From Dendrolimus kikuchii (taxonomy: Eukaryota > Arthropoda > Insecta > Lepidoptera > Lasiocampidae), in assembly GCA_019925095.2 (NCBI GenBank), contig CM034408.1:4961001-5025000 (forward strand): a DNA stretch of 64,000 bases, read 5' to 3'. The notes below the pieces were generated by a model. It did no database searches, was not told where the DNA came from, and worked only from the letters and a program-made list of their open reading frames with translations. A program made the position numbers and the translations under genes. Below, piece after piece: positions 1 to 9,720 of the stretch (position 1 is the first letter of the stretch; every line of letters starts with the position of its first letter).

Positions 1-1265
1 TGTATGAACAGCCGGAAGGTATCTGTAAAGACATACCTGACTGTCCATCAAGGAGTGTTACTACCATTTATTTTATTTTTTTTTGGCCAGCGGAAATCCG
101 TTTGAGGACTAAGCCGCGACAGGCACAGAAGCCTGGGGGGATGTTCGCGACCCGTGTGAGTGTGTGGGATTCGCCAGATCGGGGGTGGCACTAGCGTGCC
201 CGGTCAGAACCGGTGCCACGCTATTGCTACGCCCCAGTTAGGGATACCCACTAAAACCCCTGGGTGTTCCGTCCTGCGCCTTATGCCAGGGCTACGTGAA
301 TGCGGGCTTCCCAACTCCGCGTGCCCTGGCAGGCGTGGGCCCCCCTCACTGGGCCTCTTCCTATGCCAGGGGACGTGTCCCCTGGCTACTTCTAGGTCTG
401 ATCCGTGTGTGGGGCGGTCTGTAACACGCCCCACGGGAAGAGAGATGAGCGCGCGCGGAACACTCGCGCTCTCATCTCGACGGCATGTGCGGGTGAGTGA
501 GAACCCCTATACCCCTAGGGGCCCCACCCGCGCCGCCCGCTTACGGAGGCCGAAGGTCACTATCCGACCTCCGACGTCGGCGCGTCCTCCTTTGGCGGGA
601 GCGGAGCAGGGAATTACGCTCACGCTCCCGTTCCGCCTCCTCCTTCGCAAACATAACCTGCTCGCAAAAGGAGGAGACGGCGTCCCATCCGGTGGAGCTC
701 CCGACCATGGTGCGTACCACGGCCGGGAGCGAGGTGTCAAATCCGGTATGGGCGACGAGCTCCCGGCGCTGCTCCGTCCAGGCTGGACACTCCCGGAGTG
801 TGTGCAACGCCGTGTCCTCGTCGCCCGTGTCACAATGATGGCACCCTGACGTGGCCTCGCGGCCGAGGCGACACAGGTACCTTCCGAAGCAACCATGCCC
901 CGTCAGGACCTGCGTCAGCCTGAACGTCAGGGTGCCGTGACGTCGTCCAAACCATTCTTGCAGGACGGGTCTCACCGCCTCAATCGTGGCGGGGCCCGCG
1001 CTGGGGCGTCTTAGGCGTTCTTCCCAGACCCCAAGGAGTGTTACTACCAACGCTAATGTATGGCGGTGAAAGTTGGGTATAGCAGAAGAAGCAGGAAAGT
1101 AGGATAAACGCAGGTGAAATGAGAGGTTTGAGAAGTATATGTAAGGTTAAATAAATGATAATAATAATTATAAGAAAGTGTGATAAGGGATTATTGTGAA
1201 TTGAAAGAGGATGTAGTGACATGAGTTGAAAAAGGAATGTTAAGGTGGTTTGGGCATGTAGAGGG
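1..1265 (+). pseudogene. RTE-clade reverse transcriptase remnant, split by a LINE insertion
   Basis: Bases 1-66 and 1050-1265 read as one decayed C-terminal reverse-transcriptase segment. The frame through 18-66 continues at 1050 as PTLMYGGESWV, then a stop, then an RINAGEMRGLR-type segment. A GMLRWFGHVEG motif lies near 1233-1262. The same motifs occur in the better-preserved RTE copies at 18.8, 28.9 and 33.8 kb, which identifies the family. Several stops and frame changes make it a dead copy. The R1-like element at 67-1032 interrupts it. It may continue to the left of the window. Confidence 0.75.
67..1032 (-). mobile_element. 5'-truncated R1-like non-LTR retrotransposon
   Basis: On the minus strand 541-1032 is open and encodes the carboxyl end of an R1/TRAS-type ORF2 protein, with the order LTFRLTQVLTGHGCFGRYL, then CHHC, then a TALHTLRECPAW segment. 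This is the zinc-knuckle region that follows reverse transcriptase in that clade. A GC-rich 3' UTR (about 83-540) and an A-rich tail (T-rich on plus, about 67-83) follow. A 17-bp target duplication, AAGGAGTGTTACTACCA, flanks it at 50-66 and 1033-1049. The copy lacks the endonuclease and RT domains. Because the open frame is intact and the duplication perfect, the insertion looks fairly recent. Confidence 0.88.
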
Positions 1266-1661
1266 AACAAAAATTTTTCCTATTCCTATTTAAGCTTTTA
1301 TTAATATTAAAGTATGATGTGATTTAAAATAAAGTTGTTTAATTGGAAATCACCTAATCTGGTTTTATCAAAAACCGATATAACCAGTTGGTTTGGTCAG
1401 TAACCGATATATCCATTTTCCTTTTTTTTATAACTCATCAGGTACCACAGTCACGAATGCAGTATTTAGGTTTCCAAACAGTGACGCTAACACCAATAAA
1501 TTGATAGATTTTGTTTAACTCTAAATTAGAAAACCATGAACTTGGCCATATTTTTACACTTTTCCAAAAAAAAAACAACAATATGATTTATTGGTTTTTG
1601 TTCCGACGCTCCTCAAATGAAAGCAGAAATACAAAAGAAGTATATGACAGCAATGTGAGTT
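1266..1661. other. AT-rich spacer, nothing recognised
   Basis: I see no credible coding sequence or repeat boundary here. A short near-repeat containing AACCGATATA occurs twice between about 1370 and 1410. Confidence 0.5.
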
Positions 1662-1666
1662 GTAGA

Positions 1667-1746
1667 TGTGGTATATTAATATATTGTAATGTAGGTAGTT
1701 ACTAATAAAAGTCAGTCTTGGTCGAACCTGTGTTTTATTCACTACA
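1667..1746 (+). repeat. 5' LTR of the Gypsy element (80 bp)
   Basis: It begins TGTGG and ends CTACA. It contains an AATAAA-like AATAAAA around 1702 and is followed directly by the primer-binding site. It matches the 3' LTR except for one base near its end. Confidence 0.93.
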
Positions 1747-1764
1747 TGGTGGCAGCGGTCGCGA
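1747..1764 (+). promoter_or_regulatory. Primer-binding site
   Basis: The sequence immediately after the 5' LTR begins TGGTGGCAGCGG, which would pair with a tRNA 3' end in CCA. I cannot say which tRNA. Confidence 0.7.
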
Positions 1765-1855
1765 ATAAATATTAAAATTTATGTAATTTGGAACGTTTAT
1801 ATGGTGAAAGTGTGCATCAAAAGGACGTTGCAGTGTAAATATATGTTTTGTAAAC

Positions 1856-4582
1856 ATGGAACACGCACGTCCTCCGTCCGAACTGTGTTTACAAGGTGGA
1901 CCCGCGGACCGTGCCGACGCGTGGCGGAGATGGTTCAAACAGTTTGAGGTATTTCTCAAGGCTTCTGGAGTGCACAGAGAATCGTCAGACGTGAAAGCGA
2001 GTTTGTTAATTAATCTAATTGGAACAGAAGGCTACGATGTTTACACGACATTTAAGTTCGCAAAAGGCGAAAATAAAGAAGATTTTGCTTTATTGGTGAA
2101 CAAATTTAATGAACATTTTGGAACAAAGCAAAATACTACGCTCATCCGTTTTAAGTTCTTCACAAGGAACCAAGAAATTGGAGAATCGATCGACGAATAC
2201 GTCACAGTTCTCAAACTACTTGCCCAGCAGTGTGAGTTTGAACATCTTGAGGAAGGATTGATACGCGATCGAATAGTATGTGGCGTTTTGAATAGTAGAC
2301 TGCGCGATAGATTGCTGAGAACTGATGACCTCGATTTAAATAAAACAATGAAAATATCTCAAGCCAGTGAAATGTCCAGTGAAGAAAAGAGGCAGATTGA
2401 AGCGACCAAAGTAGAAAAAAGTGACCAAGGTGAGTCGTCGGGAATAGATGTCATAAGAAGAGAACGCAGTGGTGGACGTCGAGAGCGCCCATGGACGACG
2501 GCGGCGGGTGGAGCGGCCACCGCCAGCGCGGGGCGTTCGCGAGCGCCGCGGGGAGCGAGCGCAAGCGGCGGCAGCGGCGCCTATTCCGAGGGCTCCTATT
2601 CTCGCCGTGGAAACACACGACGTGAAATCGATGCGTTTAGGCAGTGCGCGTCATGTGGCGGTTATCGTTGCAATGGTTTTCGGTGTCCGGCTCAAGAAGT
2701 TAAGTGTTATCTGTGTAGTGAAATGGGCCATTTTAAAAAAATGTGTTTAAAGTTAAAAAAGCGTATATATCAATTACAAGAAAGTGAAGAAGAAGAGGAA
2801 GTGTACTTCGTTTCTACAGTAGATAACCTAGCGGGTATTGAGGACTCTAAATGGTATGAAAAATTAAAATTATTTACTTCTGAAATATATGTTACGTTTA
2901 AATTAGATTGTGGTTCTGATTTCAATGTTTTGTCATTGTACAATTATAAGAAGCTAGGGCTTTCAGTCATGAATTTAACACCCAACTTTTCAAAAGCAAA
3001 ATCCTTTTGCGGCAATTATATACCAATTGTAGGCTCTTGTTTTATCGATTGGTTGTATAAAAATAAATTATATAGTTTACATTTTGTTGTTGCCGATTGT
3101 AAATGTGAGAGTATCTTGGGAAAAAATGCTTGTGAAGAGTTGGGAATGATTAAGCGTATATTTGCTTTAAATATTGAGCAATATGGAGATTTATTTAAAG
3201 GTTTAGGTAAGTTACCTGGAAAATACAGAATTACTGTTGAAAGTGGAGCACAGCCGTCTGTCTGTCCCGTTCGAAAGATTCCTTTAGGAATTCGGGAGAA
3301 TTTATTACTAGAGTTAAATCGCATGGAGAAAGCTGGAGTCATACGTAAAGTGTCACATCCGACTCCTTGGGTGAATGCTATAGTTGTTGCCGCGAAAAAA
3401 GATGGCAACCTTCGGATCTGCCTCGACCCGCGCCCCCTGAACCGCGTAGTGCGCCGTTCACACTACCCACTTCCGTCACTCACAGAAATTGCATCAAAGT
3501 TACAAGACGCGCGCTATTTTAGCAAATTAGACGCCAGGTCTAGTTTCTGGATGATTCAACTAGACGATGAAAGTGCAGATCTGTGTACATTTGGGACTCC
3601 ATTCGGGAGGTATCAATTTTTGCGACTACCATACGGAATTAACTGTGCATCAGAAGTCTTCCATTCGAAAATGCGTCAAATTTTGGAAGACCTCGAAGGA
3701 GTAGATTCCTTTGTTGATGACGTCATCTTGTGGGCGTCGTCTAAGCAGGAACATGATTATAGATTAGGGCGGCTGCTGGAAAGGGCCCGAGAGGCCGGCA
3801 TAAAGTTCAATAAGGATAAATGTCAATTCTGTGTCCAGGAAGTTACTTATTTAGGGCATACGTTTAGTGCTAATGGTATGCGAATAGACGATACCAAATT
3901 AAAAGCTATAATTGAGATGCCGATACCTAATGATAGGCAGGCTTTAGAACGTTTTTTGGGTATGATAAACTACTTATCAAAATTTATTCCAAATTATTCA
4001 GATATAGCGTCACCTTTACGATCCTTATTAAAAAAAGACGTGGAGTGGCTATGGCAGGATATACATATTGAATCTTTTAACAAATTAAAACACCTAGTGT
4101 GCAACGCGCCTATTTTGGCTTTGTATTCGACCCGAGAACCGGTTCTGTTATCAGTCGATGCTAGTTCGAGGGCGCTAGGCGCTGTGTTAATGCAGGCCGA
4201 CCGGCCCGTGGAATACGCGTCATGCACTATGACTGATACGCAATGTAGGTACGCACAGATCGAAAAAGAACTATTAGCCATTGTATTTGCTTTAGAAAAA
4301 TTTCATCAGTACATTTTTGGTAGACAAGACGTTACGGTAGAAACGGACCATAAGCCGCTCGAGGCATTATTTAAAAAATCATTGGATTCGATTCCAGCCA
4401 GGTTACAAAGAATGATGTTACGCATTCAATGTTACGATTTCAAAGTTGTATACAAACCCGGAAAATATATGTACATTGCCGACACCTTATCTCGAGCCCC
4501 TTTAACCGATTTAATGCCAGAAAACGTTTCCCACCGTGAACAAACTTGTTTCTTATTGGAGAATGTTCGATTTAGTAATTGA
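1856..4582 (+). CDS. Gag-protease-reverse transcriptase-RNase H polyprotein
   Basis: The 908-residue ORF starts at the first ATG after the leader. Residues about 1-190 are capsid-like gag. A basic Gly/Arg/Ser-rich linker leads to two zinc knuckles: a variant CX2CX4CX4C (C264, C267, C272, C277, Cys in place of His) and a standard CX2CX4HX4C (C284, C287, H292, C297). The protease active site is DCGS (D351-C352-G353) where D(T/S)G is usual. Reverse transcriptase has its motif A aspartate at D559 and FVDD at 619-622. RNase H keeps D768, E805 and D831 and ends in a typical ADTLSRA segment. The frame stops at 4580-4582 just after RNase H, whereas integrase lies in the -1 frame. Gag and pol are fused in a single frame, as in some Gypsy elements. 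RT and RNase H look functional; protease activity is uncertain because of the Cys. Confidence 0.93.
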   Translation: MEHARPPSELCLQGGPADRADAWRRWFKQFEVFLKASGVHRESSDVKASLLINLIGTEGYDVYTTFKFAKGENKEDFALLVNKFNEHFGTKQNTTLIRFKFFTRNQEIGESIDEYVTVLKLLAQQCEFEHLEEGLIRDRIVCGVLNSRLRDRLLRTDDLDLNKTMKISQASEMSSEEKRQIEATKVEKSDQGESSGIDVIRRERSGGRRERPWTTAAGGAATASAGRSRAPRGASASGGSGAYSEGSYSRRGNTRREIDAFRQCASCGGYRCNGFRCPAQEVKCYLCSEMGHFKKMCLKLKKRIYQLQESEEEEEVYFVSTVDNLAGIEDSKWYEKLKLFTSEIYVTFKLDCGSDFNVLSLYNYKKLGLSVMNLTPNFSKAKSFCGNYIPIVGSCFIDWLYKNKLYSLHFVVADCKCESILGKNACEELGMIKRIFALNIEQYGDLFKGLGKLPGKYRITVESGAQPSVCPVRKIPLGIRENLLLELNRMEKAGVIRKVSHPTPWVNAIVVAAKKDGNLRICLDPRPLNRVVRRSHYPLPSLTEIASKLQDARYFSKLDARSSFWMIQLDDESADLCTFGTPFGRYQFLRLPYGINCASEVFHSKMRQILEDLEGVDSFVDDVILWASSKQEHDYRLGRLLERAREAGIKFNKDKCQFCVQEVTYLGHTFSANGMRIDDTKLKAIIEMPIPNDRQALERFLGMINYLSKFIPNYSDIASPLRSLLKKDVEWLWQDIHIESFNKLKHLVCNAPILALYSTREPVLLSVDASSRALGAVLMQADRPVEYASCTMTDTQCRYAQIEKELLAIVFALEKFHQYIFGRQDVTVETDHKPLEALFKKSLDSIPARLQRMMLRIQCYDFKVVYKPGKYMYIADTLSRAPLTDLMPENVSHREQTCFLLENVRFSN

Positions 4583-5925
4583 TCAAAATTGAAACAAGAG
4601 CAGATATTGAATGTCAGTTAATAATACGGTATATACGTGACGGGTGGCCAGCTTTTAAACATGAAACGGATGAAAAAGTGCGAGGGTTATGGTCGTATCA
4701 GACTAGTTTTGAATATGTCGATGGTATAATTTTTAAGGACAATTTAGTTTATATTCCAATATCTTTACGCAAGGATATGGTTAAGCGAGTCCACGACGGA
4801 CATCTAGGCATTGATCGTTGCAAACGAAATGCCAGAGAAGTTATGTACTGGCCAGGCATGTCGCGGGACATTGAGGCGGCCGTACGTAAATGTGTTACAT
4901 GTAAAGAACAGGCACCACGTCCGGCACGCGAGCCTCTAATTTCACACTATATCCCAGATATCCCATGGGCTAAAGTAGGTTCAGATATATTCCAACATGC
5001 AGGAAAATCGTTTTTGCTTCTGGTAGATTATTTTTCTAATTTTATAGAAGTTAGCCCGTTAAAAGCAATCGGCTCCAAGAGTGTTATAGCCGCGATGAAG
5101 GATCAGTTCGCAAGGCACGGGATCCCGATAGAGTTAGTAACCGATAATGGACCAGCATATTTTTCTAGAGAATTTTTTAATTTTGCAAAAGAATGGGGCT
5201 TCAAACACACCACAAATTACCCACAATCCAACGGCAGAACCGAGAGAAGTGTGCAAACCATTAAAAACATTCTTAAAAAATGTATTAAATCGCATTCTGA
5301 CTTTTATCTCGGTTTGTTAAACTTCAGAGTCACTCCAAGACATGGTATTAGCAGCCCGTCCGAGCTGCTGATGGGCCGTAGGCTTAATACAAGACTTCCG
5401 TCACATATAATCAAGTTGAAGCCTAGTCGCAATAACGATATAGACTATAAAAACATATTAAGTAGACAACAATATTCAAAGTCTCATTACGACACTCGTG
5501 CGCGTCCACTTAGGCCGCTGCATACAGGCGATGACGTCATCATAGCTGATGCTAACAGGCGTAGGCAGGGGCGCGTCCAGGGAGAAGCGCAACAGCCGCG
5601 ATCGTACTTTGTAACAGATCGCACGGGTAAACGTTATAGACGAAATAGGCGCCATCTTATCAAGTTACCTTCTGAGGATTTAGAAGGACATAATAATAAA
5701 CAACCTAATGCTGATTCGGAACATTCACATATCCAAGAAGAATGGTCTTCTGCGGACAGTGAAATATCCTCGGAAGAGGACACCCTTTGCTTGGACGACG
5801 ATCTGCGTAATGACGAAGAACTGCTTAACAATCAGAATCCTAACTTAAATGTAAACGAACGGATGTCTAGACCGGCGGCTATAAAAGCTCAAAAGAATAT
5901 TAGAAAATTTTTGAATAAGGATTAA
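4579..5925 (+). CDS. Integrase ORF of the Gypsy element
   Basis: This 448-codon frame opens with TTG at 4579, overlapping the TGA of the previous ORF by four bases in the -1 frame. A stop (4576-4578) lies just upstream, so there is no longer overlap. The TTG is unlikely to be a true start: the product is probably made by frameshifting, or the break is a mutation. A zinc-binding segment (H72, H75, C105, C108) is followed by a WPGM motif. The catalytic core has D136, D189 in TDNG and E222 in NGRTE. The D189-E222 spacing leaves 32 residues between them instead of the usual 35, with the missing residues just before PQSNG. The C-terminal third has a basic region and an acidic tail. There is no recognisable chromodomain. 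Confidence 0.88.
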   Translation: MIKIETRADIECQLIIRYIRDGWPAFKHETDEKVRGLWSYQTSFEYVDGIIFKDNLVYIPISLRKDMVKRVHDGHLGIDRCKRNAREVMYWPGMSRDIEAAVRKCVTCKEQAPRPAREPLISHYIPDIPWAKVGSDIFQHAGKSFLLLVDYFSNFIEVSPLKAIGSKSVIAAMKDQFARHGIPIELVTDNGPAYFSREFFNFAKEWGFKHTTNYPQSNGRTERSVQTIKNILKKCIKSHSDFYLGLLNFRVTPRHGISSPSELLMGRRLNTRLPSHIIKLKPSRNNDIDYKNILSRQQYSKSHYDTRARPLRPLHTGDDVIIADANRRRQGRVQGEAQQPRSYFVTDRTGKRYRRNRRHLIKLPSEDLEGHNNKQPNADSEHSHIQEEWSSADSEISSEEDTLCLDDDLRNDEELLNNQNPNLNVNERMSRPAAIKAQKNIRKFLNKD

Positions 5926-6277
5926 AATTAATTTTAGTTTCTTAATGATTTTATATGTTTGCAGTTTACTCATAAAAAAAATGTACGTTAAATAAATAAA
6001 AAAAACTAAAAAACATAAAAAACAAATAAATTATTTTTTATTTTCATGTATAAAATAGGTATGTATACTATGTATGAAATATTGTATGCTCATTATTTAT
6101 CGGTACGGCTTTATTTCAAAATTGAAATAATTCTCGTAACTAATGTCGTATTAAAATATGTTATAATAAAATGAATAAATGGCAAATGATTATTACGTAG
6201 ATAATAGTAAAAATAAATTTGTTATATGCGTAGAAATATATTCTCTTTTTATATATTTTTTTCTTTGTAGGGGAAGA
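5926..6277 (+). other. 3' noncoding region and polypurine tract of the Gypsy element
   Basis: AT-rich sequence with no ORF. It ends in the purine run AGGGGAAGA (6269-6277), which primes plus-strand DNA synthesis and abuts the 3' LTR. Confidence 0.85.
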
Positions 6278-6357
6278 TGTGGTATATTAATATATTGTAA
6301 TGTAGGTAGTTACTAATAAAAGTCAGTCTTGGTCGAACCTGTGTTTTATTCACAACA
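6278..6357 (+). repeat. 3' LTR of the Gypsy element (80 bp)
   Basis: It starts TGTGG directly after the polypurine tract and ends CAACA. It is 79/80 identical to the 5' LTR and is followed by target duplication GTAGA. Confidence 0.93.
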
Positions 6358-6402
6358 GTAGAGTCGGGGCCGGTCGACCGAGACGTACCTACCATGATCA
6401 AA

Positions 6403-7175
6403 TCTATACTTTAATATTATAAAGCTGAAGAGTTTGTTTGTTTGTTTAAACGCGCTAATCTCAGGAACCGCTGGTCCGATTTGAAAAATTCTTTCAGTGT
6501 TGAATAGTACATTTATCGAGGAAGGCTATATTATATATATTTTTTAAATTAGGGATCCTTACTAAAAGTCCAATAATGTAACCCAAGGTGTAAAAAATGA
6601 ACCGAAAAAATCCTTACACGGCATGCGCTGTTAAAACTATTGATTATAGAACAAAACAATGTACTACCACTTTGCAGAACATATAATTGTCTACAAAAAA
6701 TATTGCCTAACCATATGTCTAACTATTGTAGTTATCTCACAATAAGTGTTTTATTTTATTTTTTTAAATAATTAAAATGCTGTCGCTTCAAAAACTCTTT
6801 ATTCTGTACCTTGGTATTAATGCTTATCAAAATAAATTACTTCATATTCAAGACGAATTCAATAGCTTTCTAGAACTTTTTGAATGATTCAATTCGGACG
6901 TTTCATTCAAAAGATATCGCGATATTTCAAATGTAAGTATTAGTGTTGTAGCCAAACATACTGATATATTGTTTGATTGAACGGGCTAATCTCAGGAACT
7001 ACTGGTCTGATTTGAAAAATTCTTTCAGTGTTGGATAGCCCATTTATCGAGGAAGGCTATAGGCTATATATTATTACGCTACGAACAATATGAGCGGACC
7101 ACCAATGAAGAATGTTTCAAAATCGGAGGATTTTGAAAGCAAATTCCACGCGGACGACGTCGCGGGCACAGCTAG
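6403..7175 (+). mobile_element. Non-autonomous Helitron-like element, long form
   Basis: It begins with TC and the lepidopteran Lep1-like head TCTATACT...AAAGCTGAAGAG. It ends with a GACGACGTC-containing stem-forming segment and then CTAG before T, the expected Helitron 3' end. No target duplication or coding sequence is seen. Bases about 6580-6970 match the interior of the inverted copy at 26800-27389, so this is a longer family member than the ~240-bp copies at 8.0, 8.5, 41.4 and 53.5 kb. The phrase 'AAGGCTATA' occurs in both halves (about 6520 and 7040), which suggests an internally duplicated head. Confidence 0.8.
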
Positions 7176-7215
7176 TCGAAGATATTTTGAAGATAGGTCG
7201 TGTGAAAAGCACTTG

Positions 7216-7702
7216 CTTCTTTGAAATTCATAGCTCTTGTCATGCACGCTCGTCTGTTCTTAAGGCTCCTGACATCACCTTCTGCTAGTACACGATCAAT
7301 TTGATCATGGAAGGTGTGTCGTGGCCTTCCACGACTTCTGCATCCATCCACTTTTGCATTGTATATCTGTTTAGTCATTCTTTCATCATGCATTCTTTCC
7401 ACATGCCCGAATCACCGGAGCATTTCTTTCCTTACCTTCACCCCGACACTCTATTTCAGACCAACTTTCTTTCTTACTTCGATATTACGAACGCGGTCCG
7501 CGAGCGTCACTCCGCAGATTTTGCGCAGTGCTCGCATCTCGACCGCGTTTACTCTACTTTCATGCTCTCTCTTCCATACCCAATTCTCGCTTCCATACCA
7601 TAAATTTAACTTGACGGCGCTTTTCACACTTTGGTGCTCTTTTGCGCCGCACGATCTTGCCCATATGGACGGCGCGTCCCTGGCATGCGGAGAGCGTAAC
7701 AC
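7216..7702 (-). pseudogene. RTE-clade LINE fragment (reverse transcriptase C-terminus)
   Basis: The minus strand encodes ESRVNAVEMRALRKICGVTL, then a frame break near 7440, then ERMHDERMTKQIYNAKVDGC. This is one of 13 fragments of the same family in the window. The terminal ATGT tail is missing, so it is truncated at both ends. Confidence 0.85.
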
Positions 7703-8037
7703 AAAATATATAGAACTAATATTTCAAACTAATGATAACACAGATATGTTTTTTATTCTTGTAAATTTGTATTTAAGTATGTATTACACTCGCTCAATGA
7801 AAGGAACGAAAGGAGAAAGTAAATTCCTGATTTTAGGTTCCAACAAAAATAATTTTCTGAATTTTATGGTCTGTTACGAAAAACGTTTAATACAAATCTT
7901 ATTTGAAATACTTTCAGGATGTGTGTTGCCTTTACAAATAACCCTAATTTCAAAGGCACGTACTCAAGTTGTAAATTTACAATTTTATAACAGAAAAGTT
8001 AACGTTTACAATGTTCAGTCTGAGTTTTATATTGTTA
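7703..8037. other. Spacer, nothing recognised
   Basis: An open plus frame crosses it (to about 8096), but it begins antisense to the RTE fragment and ends inside a Helitron-like element. I do not consider it a gene. Confidence 0.45.
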
Positions 8038-8275
8038 CTAGCTTCTGCCCGCGCCTTCGTTCGCTTGAAATAGTTAAAAAACCTCCTCGATTTTGAAACA
8101 TTCTTCATTACTGCTCCGCTCCTATTGGTCTCAGGATGATGATATTTACCATATAGCCTTCCTCGATAAATGGGCTATCTAACACTGAAAGAATTTTTCA
8201 AATCAGACCAGTAGTTCCTGAGATAAGCGCGTTCAAGCAAACAAACAATCAAACTCTTCAGCTTTGTATAAAATA
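8038..8275 (-). mobile_element. Helitron-like element, short form
   Basis: In reverse orientation it starts at CTAG (8038-8041), followed by the family's GC-rich end. It runs through the conserved ATTTATCGAGGAAGGCTATA-type core to the AAAGCTGAAGAG head near 8265. Confidence 0.78.
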
Positions 8276-8392
8276 ATAAAACTAAGTTTTAACGGTTTTA
8301 AGCGCGGTAATTTTATTTGATTTTGGTTTTTCCGACGTTTCGGCCACTTTTCAGTGGCCGTGATCACGGAAGACAAAGATGTCAAGTTGACA
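8272..8392 (+). repeat. Penelope-like element terminal repeat fragment
   Basis: It contains CCGACGTTTCGGCCACTTTT and GTGATCACGG, shared with the endonuclease-bearing Penelope-like copy at 46.5-47.3 kb. It is 5'-truncated and abuts the preceding Helitron-like element. Confidence 0.7.
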
Positions 8393-8469
8393 TCTATCTC
8401 TATCTATCTAGTTCCTGAGATTAGCAACTTCAAACAAACAAACAAACTTTTCAGCTTTATATTTTATGT

Positions 8470-8713
8470 TCTTATACTAATATATAAAGCTGAACAGTTT
8501 GTTTGTTTGTTTGTTTAAACGCGCTAATCTCAGGAACTACTCGTCTGATTTGAAAAATTATTTCAGTGTTGTATAGCCTATTTATCGAGGAAGGCTATAG
8601 GCTATATATCATCATGCTAAGACCAATAGAAGCGGAGCAGCAATGAAATCTGTTTCAAAATCGGGGGACTTTGTAAACAAATACCACGCGGACAGCGTCG
8701 CGGGCTAAGCTAG
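8470..8713 (+). mobile_element. Helitron-like element, short form
   Basis: TC start and ATACTAATATATAAAGCTGA head, CTAG end at 8710-8713. A separate reverse-orientation head fragment of the same family lies just upstream at about 8405-8460. Confidence 0.78.
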
Positions 8714-9194
8714 TATTAGTATAAGATACACTACTTATAATTTCTATCGACAAGTTTTCGTCTGCGCAGAAAAGTTCAGATCGGTTTCCGACATGTAAAT
8801 AATCTATATTGAAATGCAGTGTTGTTTGCTATGCATTCTTATCTATATTCCGCTTACACGATTCGCACACTATCGCGCGCTACTAAAATTGGTTTACTGC
8901 GCATGTACATCGGGAAGAATTATCAGTTGTGTAAAACTATAATAATCTTTGCATCAAAACAACGCTCTCTCTTGTATATTGTTATTGAATTTATTATCAG
9001 TGTAAATAATACCGGATCGTGTACCTAAAATTTAGATAGACTTCATGGAATAATGATGCGAACTATAATATCCTTATCACTACTACTATCCCAAACATTG
9101 TTAAATGTGTAGTAATATATAGCTACGTTAGTGTACAACATACTATATTTGTCAATTTTTAACGTCATCAATGATATCGCATCACGAGTCTATA
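8714..9194. other. Spacer, nothing recognised
   Basis: Low-complexity AT-rich DNA with no convincing ORF. Confidence 0.5.
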
Positions 9195-9720
9195 ATGTTA
9201 TAAAATTCTAAACATGCCGTGTCTGTACATTGAAGCTATTAAAAAAAAATACAACTGGAATAGACTATAACTATATAAACGACGGAGAACATGATGCATT
9301 TTTTTTAGATTTCTTGTCTGTTTGTTCGAGATTCACGTAAAAACTACCGGGCCGATTTCGATGCGGATTTCGCTGGTTGACAGCTAATTCTTAGACTTAA
9401 AATATGCGCTACTTTTTAACCCGGGAATCCCGCGGGCATTTTTCTGAGAATAATTTAAAATCCCAGATAGAAAAATAAATCAAATTCCAATGCGATTTTT
9501 TTACTGAAGCAAATTATATGTAATAAAATATATAATAACTTTTACCCCGGGAATCCCGGGAGCGATTTGAAGTTGTTCGGATGCATAAAAATCAGCTTAC
9601 TCCACTAAAACGATAGCTTACATTCTTTTTTTTTTAAATGCTGCGATTCTTTTAGTCCCGGAAATCCCGCGGGAATTTCAAGTCAAGCGTGGATGAAGTC
9701 GCGGGCATATACCATTTGTT
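9195..9720 (+). mobile_element. Non-autonomous element, Helitron-like family B
   Basis: Contains the phrases ACGTAAAAACTACCGGGC and CCCGGGAATCCCGCGGG and ends in GAAGTCGCGGGCATA. Related sequence recurs at 14.4-15.0, 18.6, 22.6-22.9, 26.2 and 47.3-47.6 kb. The CCCGGGAATCCC motif occurs three times within this copy. No coding sequence. Confidence 0.6.

Larger units (their letters stand above)
1667..6357 (+). mobile_element. Complete Ty3/Gypsy LTR retrotransposon, Mag-like
   Basis: The element is 4,691 bp, bounded by 80-bp LTRs at 1667-1746 and 6278-6357 and by a perfect 5-bp target duplication GTAGA (1662-1666, 6358-6362). The order is LTR, primer-binding site, gag with zinc knuckles, protease, reverse transcriptase, RNase H, integrase, polypurine tract, LTR. 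Total length, very short LTRs and the gag/pol order resemble the mag lineage of Bombyx (known: about 4.6 kb, LTRs under 80 bp). The LTRs differ at one position (1743 T, 6354/6355 A), so insertion was recent. No envelope gene is present: about 350 AT-rich noncoding bases separate integrase from the polypurine tract. Confidence 0.95.

Noticed and set aside
160..896. Plus and minus ORFs of 113-229 codons
   Set aside because: They lie over the GC-rich 3' UTR and antisense of the R1-like element; only the minus frame 541-1032 has family motifs.
7314..8096. 260-codon plus ORF
   Set aside because: Starts antisense to an RTE fragment and ends in a Helitron-like element; no domain seen.
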